Position numbers and translations under genes: made by a program. 15,937 nucleotides of DNA, taken from assembly GCA_031284645.1 (NCBI GenBank), contig JAITXS010000051.1:1-15937 (forward strand), written 5' to 3'. Positions 14,930 through 15,937 of the stretch are shown piece by piece. The notes beneath the pieces were generated by a model. It was given only the letters and a program-made list of their open reading frames with translations, did not search any database and was not told the origin of the DNA. Positions within the stretch are counted from its first letter, which is position 1; each line of letters starts with the position of its first letter. Source of the DNA: Spirochaetaceae bacterium (GTDB taxonomy: Bacteria > Spirochaetota > Spirochaetia > Treponematales > Breznakiellaceae).

Positions 14930-15264
14930 GGGGATTACTGATCAGAACTATACCCAAAAAGAAGGGTCGTAGGGTTCGGGGTATAGGGTCTTGGATAATC
15001 AGAAATCTTTACCCCTTACCCGAAGCAAAGGTTTAGAAGCGTTGGGTATGGTACAGGATTACTTATAAAATCTATACCCCAAAGAAGGGTAGTAGGGTTC
15101 TGGGTATAGGGTAGGGGCTTTCTGATAAAATCTAAACCCTATTACCCTCTACCCAATGACCCTATTTAGACCCCCTACCCGAAGTAAATAGCTAATGGTT
15201 TCGGGTACGAAACAGGCTTTCTGATAAGAACTATACCCTAAACCCTACAACCCAATTACCCTAC
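14930..15264. repeat. GGGTA/TACCC mosaic repeat region, copy 2
   Basis: This stretch of about 335 bases has no gene apart from the stop codon and last codons of the Rpn remnant. It contains at least two near-tandem rounds of the modules seen at 443-650. The AAAGAAGGGT module is at about 14948-14989 and 15072-15117. The ACCCGAAG module is at about 15017 and 15175. The ACAGG-TTTCT-ATAA module is at about 15044-15080, 15110-15173 and 15203-15264, the last two leading into runs of TACCC words. Copies are roughly 70-90 percent alike by eye. GGGT-rich and ACCC-rich modules lie in opposite orientation and could pair. Confidence 0.8.
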
Positions 15265-15690
15265 TTTTATTTTTTAGTATTTCCCTGGCTTCCTTGGGAG
15301 TGTATCCCTGTTCAAGAAGCTCGTAAAAGCTGTCAATCCCTTCTTCTCTGCCTCTGCCCACTTCAATACCTTCTTCTCGACCCTTTTCAATACCTTCTTC
15401 TCTGCCCTCGCCACGGCCTTTCGCAATACCCTCTTCCAAACCTTCTTCGCGGGCAACTTCCAGGGCATCGTCCCAATTCCATTCGGTAAATAGCATATTG
15501 TTAACCTCCGTAGAGTTTTCTTCCAGAAAATCTTTTAAAATACCATGTTCGATACACCAGTTTACGGCTTTTCCAAGCGCCTTTTCAAGGCGTTCCGTGC
15601 TTCCCAAGCCCTCCATGCCCTCAAACTCCGCATGAAACTCACGGGACTTGGCAACAAGCGTTTCATACTCATCCAGCGTTTTGGGTAGAG
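15245..15690 (-). pseudogene. 5'-truncated Rpn-family (PD-(D/E)XK) recombination-promoting nuclease remnant
   Basis: The surviving part reads KTLDEYETLVAKSREF, an ALGKAVNWCIEHGILKDFL block, NNMLFTEWNWDDALEVA and then tandem REEG/GREEGIEKG repeats (15335-15451), which is the usual C-terminal half of Rpn/PDDEXK-type proteins common in treponemes. The N-terminal nuclease core is absent: upstream of about 15690 the frame continues without family resemblance to a stop at 15767-15769. The first in-frame ATG (15616) lies inside the conserved region, so any product would be about 123 residues without a catalytic site. Both ends meet GGGTA-type sequence: GGGTAGAGGGG at the 5' break, and the last codons and stop codon (TAG in GTAGGG) lie within the 15203-15264 repeat copy. 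I call it a pseudogene or decayed mobile-type gene. Confidence 0.75.
15335..15451 (-). repeat. REEG-type tandem coding repeat in the Rpn remnant
   Basis: Degenerate tandem codons encode REEGLEEG, GREEGIEKG and REEGIEVG units, a charged, probably helical linker typical of the family C-terminus. Such repeats vary in copy number by slippage. Confidence 0.75.
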
Positions 15691-15723
15691 GGGAAAAGGT
15701 GCAGGGTAAATTTAAAATGAGAG

Positions 15724-15760
15724 AAACCCTTAAAAAAGCTGTTTGGTTTTTTAAGGGTTT
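15724..15760. repeat. Perfect AT-rich 14-bp inverted repeat
   Basis: AAACCCTTAAAAAA (15724-15737) pairs perfectly with its reverse complement (15747-15760) around a nine-base loop. With only three G-C pairs it is a weak terminator at best. It lies just upstream of the truncated Rpn gene. Confidence 0.6.
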
Positions 15761-15860
15761 TACCTCTTACCTTGGTCGAAAAGCCTTCACGTTTGAGCCA
15801 TCGGCCCTATTCGGGGTTGGGCACTGCCCCTAAAGCGATATTGCTGAACACTCCGCAATA

Positions 15861-15900
15861 CGGCAGGACGAAGATTTTCAAAAAAATCTTCGTCCTGCCG
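15861..15900. repeat. Perfect 18-bp hairpin with 4-base loop
   Basis: CGGCAGGACGAAGATTTT (15861-15878) is followed by the loop CAAA and its exact reverse complement (15883-15900). The adjoining 15770-15860 holds no gene I can support. No U-tract follows on either strand, so it is not a canonical terminator; a palindromic intergenic repeat or MITE-like element fits better. Confidence 0.65.
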
Positions 15901-15937
15901 GTGTCAGGGCCGCGTTTTTGCTAAATTTCAATAATGC

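Noticed and set aside
15648..15833. 61-codon plus-strand frame downstream of the Rpn remnant
   Set aside because: It crosses the antisense of the Rpn remnant and the AT-rich inverted repeat, shows no family motif and has no ribosome-binding site.
15861..15900. Rho-independent terminator
   Set aside because: The stem is strong, but no U-tract follows on either strand and no gene end is visible beside it.

Overview
The window looks like chromosomal DNA of a spirochaete, most probably Treponema-like. The reasons are a CdaA-CdaR (YbbR) pair, a truncated Rpn-family nuclease gene with tandem REEG repeats, a SUMF1-type protein with a variable-looking C-terminus, and A/T-rich codons with frequent poly-A tracts. 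No rRNA or other marker is present, so the genus is an inference.

Layout. 2-442 (+): the 3' end of a SUMF1/formylglycine-generating-enzyme-fold gene. 443-706: a non-coding mosaic of GGGTA/TACCC repeats. 707-2392 (+): a B12-binding-type radical SAM protein. 2447-12899 (-): twelve tightly packed genes forming one operon, an aryl polyene (APE)-type fatty-acid/polyketide cluster. Divergent from it, 13081-14908 (+): the c-di-AMP synthase CdaA and its regulator CdaR. 14909-15264: more GGGTA repeats. 15245-about 15690 (-): a 5'-truncated Rpn nuclease remnant. 15691-15937: non-coding DNA with two perfect hairpins.

The operon is the main content. In transcription order it encodes two acyl carrier proteins, a membrane-domain/AMP-ligase fusion (ApeG-ApeH), an ApeI-like dehydratase, a family 2 glycosyltransferase, an HtrB/LPLAT-like acyltransferase, a 4HBT thioesterase, a LolA-like periplasmic carrier, an MMPL/RND exporter, one ketosynthase, an ApeP-like dehydratase and an ApeQ/FabG-like ketoreductase. 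By family knowledge, the ligase would load an aromatic acid onto an ACP. Ketosynthase, reductase and the two hotdog dehydratases would build a conjugated polyene. The glycosyltransferase, acyltransferase, LolA-like protein and exporter would attach it to a lipid and move it to the outer membrane. The order matches the E-to-Q part of the proteobacterial ape cluster as I remember it. Here G and H are fused and the glycosyl- and acyltransferase are separate genes. No chain-length factor, second ketosynthase, methyltransferase, lipoprotein or aromatic-acid-forming enzyme is visible.

A consensus-like promoter lies so close to the first ACP gene that the message is predicted to be leaderless or nearly so. 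An imperfect palindrome fills its spacer. A hairpin between apeGH and apeI may set relative expression inside the operon.
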